A stretch of DNA of 64,000 nt. Source: CAVUCE01 sp963739985 (GTDB lineage Bacteria > Bacteroidota > Ignavibacteria > Ignavibacteriales > Ignavibacteriaceae). A model generated the notes under the pieces. The model saw only the letters and a list, made by a program, of their open reading frames with translations. It did not search any database and had not been told where the DNA came from. Position numbers and translations under genes: made by a program. The stretch lies in the NCBI GenBank assembly GCA_963739985.1, contig CAVUCE010000007.1, positions 310,001-374,000 on the forward strand, given 5' to 3'. This document shows, piece by piece, positions 8,777 through 17,487 of the stretch (the stretch's first letter is position 1; every line of letters starts with the position of its first letter).

Positions 8777-9394
8777 ATGAAAAAAATATCAAATATGCTG
8801 ATAGCAACTGTTATAGCATTCGCATTCTTTGCAACAAACTCTTTTGCACAGGCTAGTAATGATGTTAATTATAAAATACTTCCGCAAAGTTCTTTGTCAT
8901 TCGATGGTACGTCTACACTTCACAACTTTGAAGTAAAAGCAACGGCATTAACCGGCACAGCTAAAGTAGCAAATGAAAATACGGATCAAAGTAATGTTGA
9001 AAAAATTGATCAGCTAAAGGTAGAGGTTCCGATTAAAAAATTAGATAGTGGTAAAAGCTCTATGAATGATAATATGGCTGACGCATTAAAAGCTGATGAT
9101 AATCCAAATATAGTATATCAATTAAAAAACTCAGACTTCAGTAAGTTGCCTGAAAAAGTAGGACAAACAGTTCAGATGAATACAACCGGTTCACTATCTA
9201 TTGCAGGAGTTACAAAATCTGTTGATATGATTGTTGAAGCTACAAAAGATGCAGATGGAACAATTCACTTTAAAGGTGATGAGAAATTAAAAATGACAGA
9301 CTTTGGAGTTGATCCTCCTACTATGTTCTTCGGTACAATTAAAACCGGTGATGAAGTTACAGTGCACTTTGATTTAGTAATTGCGTCTAAATAA
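8777..9394 (+). CDS. YceI family periplasmic lipid-binding-like protein
   Basis: A 205-residue secreted protein with a signal peptide ending near SFAQA (residue 26). The mature part has the YceI signatures: SLSFDGTSTLHNFEVKATAL at the start, DSGKSSMNDNMADALKADDN in the middle, the strand-turn GSLSIAGVTKSVDM, and DFGVDPPTMFFGTIKTGDEV near the end. YceI proteins form a lipocalin-like barrel that binds an isoprenoid-type lipid, and variants occur in stress and respiratory contexts. It is followed after 27 bases by a second YceI gene, so the two form an operon. It is divergent from a porin gene with a shared regulatory spacer. Confidence 0.88.
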   Translation: MKKISNMLIATVIAFAFFATNSFAQASNDVNYKILPQSSLSFDGTSTLHNFEVKATALTGTAKVANENTDQSNVEKIDQLKVEVPIKKLDSGKSSMNDNMADALKADDNPNIVYQLKNSDFSKLPEKVGQTVQMNTTGSLSIAGVTKSVDMIVEATKDADGTIHFKGDEKLKMTDFGVDPPTMFFGTIKTGDEVTVHFDLVIASK

Positions 9395-9421
9395 TTAAGC
9401 ACGGGGAAGGTAAGTGTTAAA

Positions 9422-10108
9422 ATGTGTAGGTTTAAGAAAATATTAACACTCGGATTTTTGCTTTCAATGATTTTTGTAATTGTTTCTGCGAAAGCGCAAA
9501 GTGAAAATGAGATAAAATATGTAACGCTTCCGGGCAGCATGCTATGGATAGACGGAAGCTCAACTATAAATGAATTTACTTGTAGAACTCATGCGCTATA
9601 CGGTCATGCTTATATGAATCAGAATCATGACATGTCATCAGGGAAAGATGAAAATAAATCAGAAAAAGATAGTGTTTCAGTTTCTATTGAAGTTCATACT
9701 TTAGATTGCGGAAAAGATGCGATGAATAATGATATGTATCATGCGATGAAAGCAAGTAAATTCCCTTTTATAAAGTATGAACTGTTAGATGCTAAATTAT
9801 CAACAAAACCTGATAGTTCTAAAGAATGGTTTAATCTTACTGCTAAGGGTTTATTAACAATAGCCGGCAAACAAAATCCTGTTGAAATTGAAATGAAAGT
9901 TAAAAGATTAGCAGATGGTAAATATATTCTAAAGGGCGAGAAACAATTATCTATGTACGACTATAATATAATTCCACCTACGGCATTTTTCGGATTGATT
10001 AAAGCACATGATAAATTAGTTGTTCACTTTAATATTATTGCCGGAACTGTAGAAAGTAATATTCAACAGGCAAATAATATTAGTAATAAAATTCTGGAAG
10101 GTAAATAA
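9422..10108 (+). CDS. Second YceI family protein
   Basis: A 228-residue paralogue of the preceding gene, with a signal peptide (MCRFKKILTLGFLLSMIFVI, cleavage near AKAQ). YceI features are WIDGSSTINEFTCRTHALYG, DCGKDAMNNDMYHAMKASKF, GLLTIAGKQNPVEI and YNIIPPTAFFGLIKAHDKLV. Compared with its neighbour it has an inserted charged loop (GKDENKSEKDS) and a tail of about 20 extra residues. A GGGGAAGG ribosome binding site sits upstream of ATG 9422. The pair probably arose by tandem duplication. A strong hairpin terminator follows at 10175. Confidence 0.87.
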   Translation: MCRFKKILTLGFLLSMIFVIVSAKAQSENEIKYVTLPGSMLWIDGSSTINEFTCRTHALYGHAYMNQNHDMSSGKDENKSEKDSVSVSIEVHTLDCGKDAMNNDMYHAMKASKFPFIKYELLDAKLSTKPDSSKEWFNLTAKGLLTIAGKQNPVEIEMKVKRLADGKYILKGEKQLSMYDYNIIPPTAFFGLIKAHDKLVVHFNIIAGTVESNIQQANNISNKILEGK

Positions 10109-10174
10109 TCTATATTAGTGATTGGATAAAAGATAAGGCTAACAGAGTTTAGCTTTTACTAAACCAGAAAGGTG

Positions 10175-10198
10175 CAGCCTCATTTAATAATGAGGCTG
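10175..10198. terminator. Intrinsic terminator shared by convergent YceI and NtrC-type genes
   Basis: A perfect 9-bp stem CAGCCTCAT/ATGAGGCTG with a six-base loop, followed on the plus strand by TTTAATTTTA. It sits between the convergent stops at 10108 and 10212 and could work in both directions. Confidence 0.8.
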
Positions 10199-10211
10199 TT
10201 TAATTTTAAAT

Positions 10212-11582
10212 TTAACTATGAGGAGAATCAGTTGTTTTTATTTCTAATTTTAACATCTTTCGATAAAGAGTTGAAGTATCAATCCCCAAAGTTTTAGCTG
10301 CTTCAGTTCTATTCCACTCAGCTCTCTCAAGTACATTTAAAATATGTTGTTTTTCGTAAGCGTTAAGAGCTTCATTAAGGTCATCCGGATAATTAGAATC
10401 GACTTTTATATTTGGGCGAAGGTGAGATGGAAGTTCCTTTAAACTAATATATTCCGAATCGGTTAGAAGGACGGCTCGTTCAATTATATTTTCCAGTTCA
10501 CGTAAATTTCCTTTCCACTCATAATTCATCAAAGCTTTCATTACAGCATTATCAACTCCTTTTACTTTTCTGTTTAATTCAGAATTGTAACGATCAACAA
10601 AGTGATCTACCAACGATGGGATATCATCTTTTCTTTCGGAAAGCGAAGGAAGATGAATTTCAACTACATTTAAACGGTAAAATAAATCTTCTCTAAAATT
10701 TCCTTTTTTCACTTCCTCAATTAAATCTTTATTGGTAGCGGCAACAACTCTTACATCAATGTTAAATGATGTATTTGATCCAACTGCCCTAACTTCTTTT
10801 TCTTGAAGTACACGCAAAAGTTTCACCTGAACATGTTCAGGTAGATCACCTATTTCATCCAAAAATAAAGTTCCGCCGTTTGCTGATTTAAATAAACCAT
10901 CATGATTTTCATTTGCACCTGTAAAAGCTCCCTTTTTATATCCAAAAAATTCGGATTCATACAAATTATCGGGAATAGCACCGCAGTTAACCGGTATAAA
11001 AGATTGATCGGAGCGTTCGCTATTATTATGAATTGCCCTAGCAACCAACTCTTTGCCTGTTCCGGTTTCGCCGGTGATTAGAACATTTGTAGATGCTTCA
11101 CTAACTCTTTTTATGAGTACAAAAACTTCCTTCATTGCGGAGCTGTTACCTACAATATTTTGAAAATTAAATCGCTTTTGTATTTGTCCGCGAAGGAATT
11201 TATTCTCTAAAGACAATCTTTTGTTTTTTAGAATTTGTTTTACTCGAATAATAACTTCATCAAACTCAATGGGTTTCAAAAGATAATCGGCTGCGCCTTG
11301 CCTTAATGCATGCACCGCTGATTCAACTGAAGCGTAAGCAGTCATAATTATTACAAGAGTCTGGGGGGAAATTTGAGATGCCTTCTCTAATAGCTGCATG
11401 CCGTCTAATTCAGGCATAACAATATCACTGATTAGCACATCGTAGTTGGATTTTTCTAGTTCTTCTAAAGCTTCTTTTCCGTTTGAAACGGTTTTACAAT
11501 TATAATTTTCTTTTTCTAAAATAAATGACAAAGATTCCCGGATATCCGGTTCATCATCAGCAATAAGAATATTTCCAGTCAT
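10212..11582 (-). CDS. NtrC-family sigma-54-dependent response regulator
   Basis: A 456-residue three-domain protein. The receiver (1-120) has the acidic pocket D9-D10, phospho-acceptor D53 (LISDIVMPELDG) and K in LLKPIE. The AAA+ domain (about 143-375) carries Walker A GETGTGKE, the sigma-54-contacting loop GAFTGA, and Walker B GGTLFLDEIGDLP. The C-terminal Fis-type helix-turn-helix ends in NRTEAAKTLGIDTSTLYRKM. All key residues are present, so it should activate sigma-54 promoters after phosphorylation. The PAS kinase at 5856-6962 is the probable partner and the porin/YceI spacer at 8.4-8.8 kb the probable target. Confidence 0.93.
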   Translation of the reverse strand: MTGNILIADDEPDIRESLSFILEKENYNCKTVSNGKEALEELEKSNYDVLISDIVMPELDGMQLLEKASQISPQTLVIIMTAYASVESAVHALRQGAADYLLKPIEFDEVIIRVKQILKNKRLSLENKFLRGQIQKRFNFQNIVGNSSAMKEVFVLIKRVSEASTNVLITGETGTGKELVARAIHNNSERSDQSFIPVNCGAIPDNLYESEFFGYKKGAFTGANENHDGLFKSANGGTLFLDEIGDLPEHVQVKLLRVLQEKEVRAVGSNTSFNIDVRVVAATNKDLIEEVKKGNFREDLFYRLNVVEIHLPSLSERKDDIPSLVDHFVDRYNSELNRKVKGVDNAVMKALMNYEWKGNLRELENIIERAVLLTDSEYISLKELPSHLRPNIKVDSNYPDDLNEALNAYEKQHILNVLERAEWNRTEAAKTLGIDTSTLYRKMLKLEIKTTDSPHS

Positions 11583-11622
11583 CTGAAATATTAATCTCCA
11601 AAAAATAATAGACTTAAAAACA

Positions 11623-11797
11623 TCACCCGTTTTTAAATTCTTCTATTATCTTTTTAATCTCGTTTTCTGATATTCCGTTACCATAAACATTAGGTTTTAG
11701 CGGAATTTATTTTTTCTTCCCCTTCAAACTTATTATATACTTTGTTGTAACCCGGATTTCCGGCTCTTGCCCGTAGTCGTTCTTCTATTTCTTCCAT
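11623..11797 (-). CDS. Small 57-residue protein coupled to the aldehyde dehydrogenase; frame broken by one base
   Basis: This ORF is below usual length cut-offs. It begins at ATG 11797, four bases after the dehydrogenase stop, so translation is probably coupled. It reads MEEIEERLRARAGNPGYNKV and continues, but stops after 35 codons unless one A in the A4 run at 11695-11698 is removed. Removing it gives a 57-residue protein with an Asn/Gly-rich middle (PNVYGNG) and a C-terminal amphipathic helix (ISENEIKKIIEEFKNG). A flexible linker plus amphipathic helix recalls encapsulation peptides that target cargo to bacterial microcompartments, but no shell genes are visible here. Homology is not recognised and the frame correction is inference. 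Confidence 0.4.
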
Positions 11798-11801
11798 AAA
11801 G

Positions 11802-13221
11802 TTACCTGATTCCGAGTTGTACATACTGTGATTTAGAGTTATTTAACGTAGAAATTGTTTCACCTTTATTAACCGGATTTGTCTCAAATGCCAGGCTTTT
11901 GATATTCATCAAATGTTTGGCAGAAACATTATCCGAAATAATTGAGCCGCCGATTGTTCCCGGACCTAATGTGAATGAAGGTAAAAGTGAAGTTGTATAA
12001 CCGACTGCGCCGATTGAAGAAACTGTATTAACCAATATTCTAAATGCTGGTTTTTCCAGAGCAAACTTTAAGATAATATCCGGATCATTTGAGTGTATCG
12101 CCATTGTGTGGCCGATTCCGCCAAATTGCAATAAGTCTATGCATTTGTGGCATCCTTCCAGCCATCCGTCAACTTCGTAAAATGCTAAAATCGGAGAAAG
12201 TTTTTCCATCGAAAGTGGATCGGATTTACCGACTTCTTTACATTCTGCTATTAAAACCTTCGTATTTTCCGGAACAGAAAAACCTGAGTACTTTGCAATA
12301 AATGTCGCTGGTTGTCCAACTATATCCGGGTTAATTCTAAAATCTTTTTGAATGGCTTTCGCGAGTTTTGCTTTTTCATCCGCGTTAACAAAATAAGCGC
12401 CGTTTGCTTTTGCCGCTTCAATAACTTTTTCGCGTAAAGTTGTATCAACAATCATTGCCTGTTCGGATGAACAGAGAGTTCCGTTATCGAAAGTTGTTCC
12501 GTAAATAATATCGGCAACGGCTTTTTTATAATTGGCAGTTTTTTCAATAAACGCCGGAACATTTCCCGAGCCGACTCCGTAAGCGGGTTTTCCCGCACTA
12601 TAAGCAGCTTTAACCATTGGAGTACTTCCGGTTGCAAGAATAACTGCGATATTTTTATCACGCATTAAAGCTTCGGTTCCTTCAATAGTAGGAATTGATC
12701 ATACATTGAATTAAACCTTTTGGAGCGCCTGCATTTTCCGCTGCATTCGAAAGAATTTTTAAGGCTTCGGCTGTACAATTTGCAGTTCTTGGATGAGGGC
12801 TTACAACAATACCATTCCTACACTTTAAAGAAATAAGCGCTTTAAACATTGCTGTAGAAGTTGGATTTGTAGAAGGAACAAGAGCGCATACAACTCCCAT
12901 CGGATCAGCAATTTTTACAACTCTTCCGTTTGCTTCGGTTGCAATCACTCCAACCGTTCTTAAATCTTTAATAGATTCATAAACATTTTTCGTTGAAAAA
13001 CGATTCTTGGTAATTTTATCTTCATATTTTCCGAATCCGCTTTCTTCAACTGCAAGTTTTGCCAGGCGCTCGGATTCCGCGTAACCCGCATCTGCCATTG
13101 CTTTAATAATTTTATCAACTTGCTGTTGGCTGTAATGTTTAAACTCGAGCTGAGCTTCTTTAGCTGATTTTGCTAAATCTCTTGCTTCCTGAATCGACTG
13201 CAAATCTTTATCATGAATCAT
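11802..13221 (-). CDS. Acylating acetaldehyde dehydrogenase (EutE/AdhE-N-like), frame broken by one base
   Basis: Two reading frames together encode one enzyme. Codons from ATG 13221 give residues up to about 174 (NAD-binding region, PMGVVCALVPSTNPTSTAMF); the second frame gives the rest, including ILATGSTPMVKAAYSAGKPA and the catalytic cysteine in NGTLCSSEQ. One extra A near 12695-12697 separates them; deleting it gives a continuous protein of 472 residues with the expected IPTIEGTEALMRD junction. The family converts acetaldehyde and CoA to acetyl-CoA with reduction of NAD. The usual length is 460-490, so nothing else is missing. The break may be a sequence error; see the findings on repeated one-base insertions. 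It is coupled to a small ORF downstream. Confidence 0.8.
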
Positions 13222-13589
13222 TTAAGTCCTCATTCAATAATAGATTTAAATATAAAGATTGCTATTGGAAGTATCAATTAAATCAATACTTATGATTGAA
13301 GATATTTTGAGGCGGGATTTATGGAATTTTGTTTTGTGTTTTTCATCTTTCGGACAAGTCGCGCCTTGTCCCTACCTTAAATAATTGTCATTCCCATGGA
13401 GACGGGAATCTGTTTCTAGAAGTAAAAAAATCATTTTAGGTTTTGTTAATTAGCTTTGAATATTATTTCTAAAAAAACATTTTTATTTTGGTTTTTATAA
13501 GCCATTGTTATATTTTAAGTTATGCAAATATTTATAAATATTTGTTTGTTAAATAAATACACTTCATTATTAAAATTCAGAGGAGAATA
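13222..13589. other. Spacer with dispersed palindromic repeats
   Basis: No gene is seen. The spacer holds a palindromic repeat GGACAAGTCGCGCCTTGTCC at 13352-13371 and a TCATTCCC-type repeat at 13388-13412, both related to elements found on the other side of the neighbouring lipoprotein gene. AT-rich sequence with likely promoters fills the rest. Confidence 0.55.
13352..13412. repeat. Dispersed palindrome pair (GGACAAGTC and TCATTCCC families)
   Basis: GGACAAGTCGCGCCTTGTCC at 13352-13371 is a near-perfect palindrome of the same family as 14738-14765 and 44211-44234. TGTCATTCCC at 13387-13396, followed by GACGGGAAT, is a decayed copy of the hairpin at 14823-14840. The order of the two elements is the same on both sides of the lipoprotein gene. 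Confidence 0.6.
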
Positions 13590-13697
13590 ATGATACAATC
13601 TACCCCCCCCCCCCACACAACACAATCAAATAAAATTTATGCAGAAAAAAATATTTATAGTAGTTGTCTCTTTGTTGGTTCTATTAACCGGCTGTAA
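13590..13697 (+). promoter_or_regulatory. Leader ORF with a 12-C tract ahead of the lipoprotein start
   Basis: A strong ribosome binding site (AGAGGAG, 13580-13586) precedes ATG 13590. The frame from this ATG runs through 12 consecutive C (13603-13614) and ends at TAA 13695-13697 after 35 codons, out of frame with the lipoprotein. With 11 C it would read MIQSTPPPTQHNQIKF and join the lipoprotein ATG at 13639 in frame. The 13639 ATG itself has no visible ribosome binding site. This is the layout of a phase-variable start, although homopolymer sequencing error could give the same picture. Confidence 0.45.
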
Positions 13698-14728
13698 AAA
13701 AGGTGATACCCCAACAAATGTAGAGCCGGTTAAGGATCCTAGAACTTTTCAATGGTCACCCGATACTATTGCATATCCGGAAAGTTATCAAACGCTGATG
13801 ACTGATATTTGGGGAAATTCTTCTAGTAATGTTTATGCAGTAGGGCATAATAGTCAGAACAGGGGGGTAATGTGGCATTATGATGGAAATAAATGGGATA
13901 ACATAAGACTTATTTCTGATGAAGGTGGTCAAATAAATGCCTCAATTGAGCTTCAAGCAATTTACGGCTTTAACGGAACAGATATATATGCAGTTGGTAC
14001 CCGTATTTTTGGATATAATCCCAATCCTCCTCCTACATTCCTCGATTCAAGTCTTATTATTCATTTTGACGGTACTTCGTGGAAAGAAGAAAAAATACCA
14101 AGAGGTCAAGTTATGAGATGATATTCAAGGAAATTCTGCAAGTAATATCTGGGCTTGCGGAAACTTTAACACGCTATATCATTTTAATGGAATAGCTTGG
14201 GAAAAGGATTCCATAAATATAAAAGTACCTCAAAACCAGGCATTTTATATACATTCCGTAACTTGTGACAACTCAATGGTGTATTTAATAGGAGAGCGTT
14301 CTTACCCGGATATGAGCGGCTTAGTTTATTATTTCTTTGAAAGAGCTAATTCAGTATGGACAAAAGTCGATTCCTCAAATAACACGGACTTCGGTGATAA
14401 ATTATTCAAAAGTCCTTCGGGTACAATTTATTCGTTTGGCAAAGGAGGCGTGTATAAGTTAAATAATAATAAATGGGTAAACATCTTTTCAACGTATAAC
14501 TATATCAGCGGATTATGGGCAACAAGCGATCAGAATATATTTGCAGTAAGTAATGGAAACGGCGGTATAGTTTATCATTATAATGGAACCGATTGGAAAC
14601 AGATTGATGAGTTATATGATCCCAAGGGCGAGTATTGGTCAGTCTGGGCGAACAATACAGACGCATTTGTGGTTGGCCATATTATGGACGGCCCCTTTCA
14701 AAAAACTATAATTTGGCACGGAAAATAA
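13639..14728 (+). CDS. Lipoprotein with propeller-like repeats, frame broken by one base
   Basis: A 362-residue product if one extra base near 14116-14120 is removed. It starts with a lipoprotein signal (VVSLLVLLTGC, lipidated Cys19) and then has at least five repeats of the form DIWGNSSSNVYAVG, YGFNGTDIYAVG, DIQGNSASNIWACG and SDQNIFAVS, each followed by a W-H-Y/F-D/N-G strand, which is a beta-propeller pattern like the N-terminal part of the kinase at 2367-5723. The first frame ends in TGA 14119-14121 and the second frame resumes at DIQGNS without loss. Function is unknown; surface or periplasmic location is likely. It is preceded by a poly-C tract and flanked by dispersed palindromes. A frameshift caused by sequencing is as likely as decay. 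Confidence 0.6.
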
Positions 14729-14737
14729 AATAATATC

Positions 14738-14840
14738 GTAGGGACAAGTCGCGACTTGTCCCTACCCAAAAATAAATCATTTCCATGAAATCAATATTTA
14801 CCATTAATAGAGTGTTCTAGAGATTCCCGCTTTCGCGGGA
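14738..14840. repeat. 28-bp perfect palindrome plus TCATTCCCGC hairpin
   Basis: 14738-14765 is a perfect palindrome whose half-site is GTAGGGACAAGTCG. It starts 10 bases after the lipoprotein stop and may serve as its terminator. 14823-14840 is a hairpin with arms ATTCCCGC and GCGGGAAT. On the minus strand its flanking T-run precedes the hairpin rather than following it, so it is not a standard terminator for the LytTR gene ending at 14916. Confidence 0.65.
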
Positions 14841-14915
14841 ATGACAAAAAAAAAGGAAATAGGTTTCTTTTTATTAGAACGGGAAAAATTTTTGCGGATA
14901 ATAAAGAAATTATGC

Positions 14916-15671
14916 TTAATTATTCAAAATATCTTTAAGCTTTGAATATCCGCTTTTACTTACTGGAAGAACAGCATCACAATGAAGTTTTACCTGGTAG
15001 CTTTCTTTTTCCAGCAATTCAATTTTTTGTATTTGATCTACTCTTACTATGTATGATCTGTGTATTCTAACAAAATCTTTCGAGCTTAAATTCTGCTCGA
15101 AGAATTTCATTGTTTTCTGCTTTAAAAATTTTCCTTCATTTGCGTGAATCATAACATAATCGTCTTGCGCTTCAAGCCAGCAAATATTTTCCGCGGGAAC
15201 AATCGAAATTTTTGAACCGTCTTTAATTACAATTCTTTGAAGATAGTCATTTTGCTTTTCAGTATGAGTAATTAAGTTATGAATAACTTTTGCATGTTGG
15301 GATTTATTTCTGATATTCAAAATCGCCTTGTCAATCGCTTCTCTGAACCTTTCCAATGAAAATGGTTTTAGAAGATAATCAACTGCGTTCACTTCGAATG
15401 CATTTAACGCGTATTGATCATAAGCTGTGGTAAAAATTATCGCCGGAGGATCATCCAATAATTCCAGCATTTCAAATCCGGTTATTTTCGGCATTTGAAT
15501 ATCCAGAAAAATTAAATCCGGTTTTAACTCGGAAATTTTTTTTACGCCGTCAAAACCATCAGTACATTCTCCCAATAATTCAATGTTATTTATCGAGCTG
15601 AGATATTTTTTTACTATATCCCTTGCAAGTTTCTCATCGTCTATAATAAGTGCTTTAACAGTCTGGTTCAT
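14916..15671 (-). CDS. LytTR-type response regulator
   Basis: A 251-residue AlgR/LytR-family regulator: an N-terminal receiver (acidic pair D11-D12, phospho-acceptor D57 in LIFLDIQMPK, K in LLKPFSLERF) and a C-terminal LytTR DNA-binding domain with the characteristic WLEAQDDYVMIH and FVRIHRSYIVR segments. It is the last gene of a same-strand group: LiaF-like protein, LytS-like kinase, FG-GAP protein, regulator. The kinase at 17488-18537 belongs to the family that pairs with LytTR regulators. LytTR proteins bind direct repeats upstream of target genes; no such sites were searched for exhaustively here. Confidence 0.92.
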   Translation of the reverse strand: MNQTVKALIIDDEKLARDIVKKYLSSINNIELLGECTDGFDGVKKISELKPDLIFLDIQMPKITGFEMLELLDDPPAIIFTTAYDQYALNAFEVNAVDYLLKPFSLERFREAIDKAILNIRNKSQHAKVIHNLITHTEKQNDYLQRIVIKDGSKISIVPAENICWLEAQDDYVMIHANEGKFLKQKTMKFFEQNLSSKDFVRIHRSYIVRVDQIQKIELLEKESYQVKLHCDAVLPVSKSGYSKLKDILNN

Positions 15672-15757
15672 AATCTTTTCAAATGAAGTGTGATTATAAG
15701 AAAAAAGTTAGCCGGCATAGAAACCGACTAACTTTATTTTTAAAATGTTAATTTATA

Positions 15758-17416
15758 CTATTTCAATAGTACCATCTTTTTAGTTTGAACATTATTATTT
15801 GCATATAGCGTGTAATAATAAATTCCGGCTGAATAACTATCGGCATTGAAATTAATTTCGTGCTCGCCGGCAGTCATATTTTGGTGAACAAGTGTTTCAA
15901 CATGTCTTCCAAGTATATCTGAAATTACAACTTTTACGTTTCCGGCTTTTTCCAGGCTAAACCTGATATTTGTGCTTGGATTAAATGGATTCGGGTAATT
16001 TTGTGATAAGTTGAAGTTAACCGGAACTGAAGAAATATCTCTTACCGCAGTTGCCGGATCATTTTCAATTACCCAAATGTAAGCATCATCTTGCCAAATG
16101 TTAAAACTTGTACGATAATTTACAAACACATATTCATCTTTACCGTCTTTATCCATATCGCCTGCCGGGGAACCATAGAACATTCTTGGATCAATAGTTC
16201 CGCTAGAATCAGGAGAGAAACCGCTATATTTGAAAATATCAAATGCAACGGATAAATCCCAATTTGCAGAATCAGCAGGATCACCGGAGCCTTTATATTC
16301 AAGATCAAAAATTTGTCCGTTTTGTTCGCCGGCAATCATTAAATCCATATTGCCGTCGTGGTCAGGATCAGCAATTTGCATTGATCTTAATTTACCTAAA
16401 TAATTAACCGGAATATGATATAATTCTTTTACATCAGCGGCTGTAATTTTACTTACATCCTTAATATTAGTGATTACAAAAATTGTATTTTCCGGTTCAG
16501 TTCCGGCAATATACATTTCGTTGGTGCCGTCATTATTAACATCAGCAACGCGCACAGCATCCAAAGCTCCGTAATCTATATTTTTATCCTGATAAATCAT
16601 CTTTAGCGAATCCACAACCTGATATTGTTTGTCGCCCGTGCATTCAATCGTGTACATTGTAAACAAGTTCCATACAAAAGCGTAGATTTCTTTATTTCCG
16701 TCACCATCAAGATCGCCGGTTGTAACGCTATAAGTTGAACCTCCGGTAAGACCTTGCAAATTATAATCAATTCCCCATGTACCGAAAGAAAGTAAATCGC
16801 CGTCGACAGAAGCCACCATAACTTCACCGCCTCTATCACCGGTTCTGGCTCCGATAACCAATTCGTTTAGGTTATCGCTATCAATATCTTCAATGGATAA
16901 ACTATAAGGTCTGAAATCGAGGTTGGCGGGAATGTTAAAGTCCCATGCATTATTTGGTTTTAAATCACCGGAACTGTAATCTCCATATTTATTTTCACCT
17001 TTCACACCGTTCCATTCAAAAACCCATAAACGCGGTGGACTAGGATCAGCTGCGAGCGAAGGCATTGTTGTTACAATATCTACAATTCCATTATTATCAA
17101 CATCACCGACAGCAATTCCTGCAAAACTATTTGCAGTTACGGGATATTTCCAGGACCAAACCAAATCGTATGAATTATCAGCGTTTGCCTCATACATTAA
17201 AATGTAATTTTCAGCCAAATCTGTGTATGCACATATAAACTCGCCCCAACCGTCTTGATCGGTATCGAAACCGGATTTTACTAATGCCATTTCAGAGGAC
17301 ACTTGCGGTTCCTGGTTTGGCAATTTGTCCAACTTCCATGCAAAATCCCATTTGTTTTGCGAGTACAAATTGCTAACCAACAGTAAACTAAAAATGAAGT
17401 AAAAGATTTTTTTCAT
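15758..17416 (-). CDS. Secreted FG-GAP repeat protein with type IX sorting domain
   Basis: The start chosen is ATG 17416, because AAAAGGGAGG lies just upstream and a clean signal peptide follows (MKKIFYFIFSLLLVSNLYSQ); the longer frame to 17458 lacks these. The 552-residue protein contains FG-GAP/VCBS repeats with calcium-loop motifs such as DTDQDGWGE, GDVDNNGIVD, GDLDGDGNKE, ADVNNDGTNE, ADPDHDGNMD and GDMDKDGKDE, which probably form one integrin-like propeller. The C-terminus (LSQNYPNPFNPSTNIRFSLE to KKMVLLK) is the type IX secretion sorting domain typical of Ignavibacteria and related groups. It lies between the genes of a kinase and its regulator, so it may be a surface partner of that sensor system. 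Confidence 0.9.
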   Translation of the reverse strand: MKKIFYFIFSLLLVSNLYSQNKWDFAWKLDKLPNQEPQVSSEMALVKSGFDTDQDGWGEFICAYTDLAENYILMYEANADNSYDLVWSWKYPVTANSFAGIAVGDVDNNGIVDIVTTMPSLAADPSPPRLWVFEWNGVKGENKYGDYSSGDLKPNNAWDFNIPANLDFRPYSLSIEDIDSDNLNELVIGARTGDRGGEVMVASVDGDLLSFGTWGIDYNLQGLTGGSTYSVTTGDLDGDGNKEIYAFVWNLFTMYTIECTGDKQYQVVDSLKMIYQDKNIDYGALDAVRVADVNNDGTNEMYIAGTEPENTIFVITNIKDVSKITAADVKELYHIPVNYLGKLRSMQIADPDHDGNMDLMIAGEQNGQIFDLEYKGSGDPADSANWDLSVAFDIFKYSGFSPDSSGTIDPRMFYGSPAGDMDKDGKDEYVFVNYRTSFNIWQDDAYIWVIENDPATAVRDISSVPVNFNLSQNYPNPFNPSTNIRFSLEKAGNVKVVISDILGRHVETLVHQNMTAGEHEINFNADSYSAGIYYYTLYANNNVQTKKMVLLK

Positions 17417-17487
17417 AGAGCCTCCCTTTTGTGATTTGTGATATTTCAAATTATACAATTTAATTGAATAAAAAAATTAAATTTTTA

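Noticed and set aside
12452..12661. Short frames inside the aldehyde dehydrogenase and other genes on both strands
   Set aside because: They follow codon shadows of clear genes and have no start signals or homology.
12693..14121. Programmed +1 frameshifting in the broken genes
   Set aside because: The six sites share no slippery heptamer or downstream structure and they include housekeeping genes; error is the simpler explanation.
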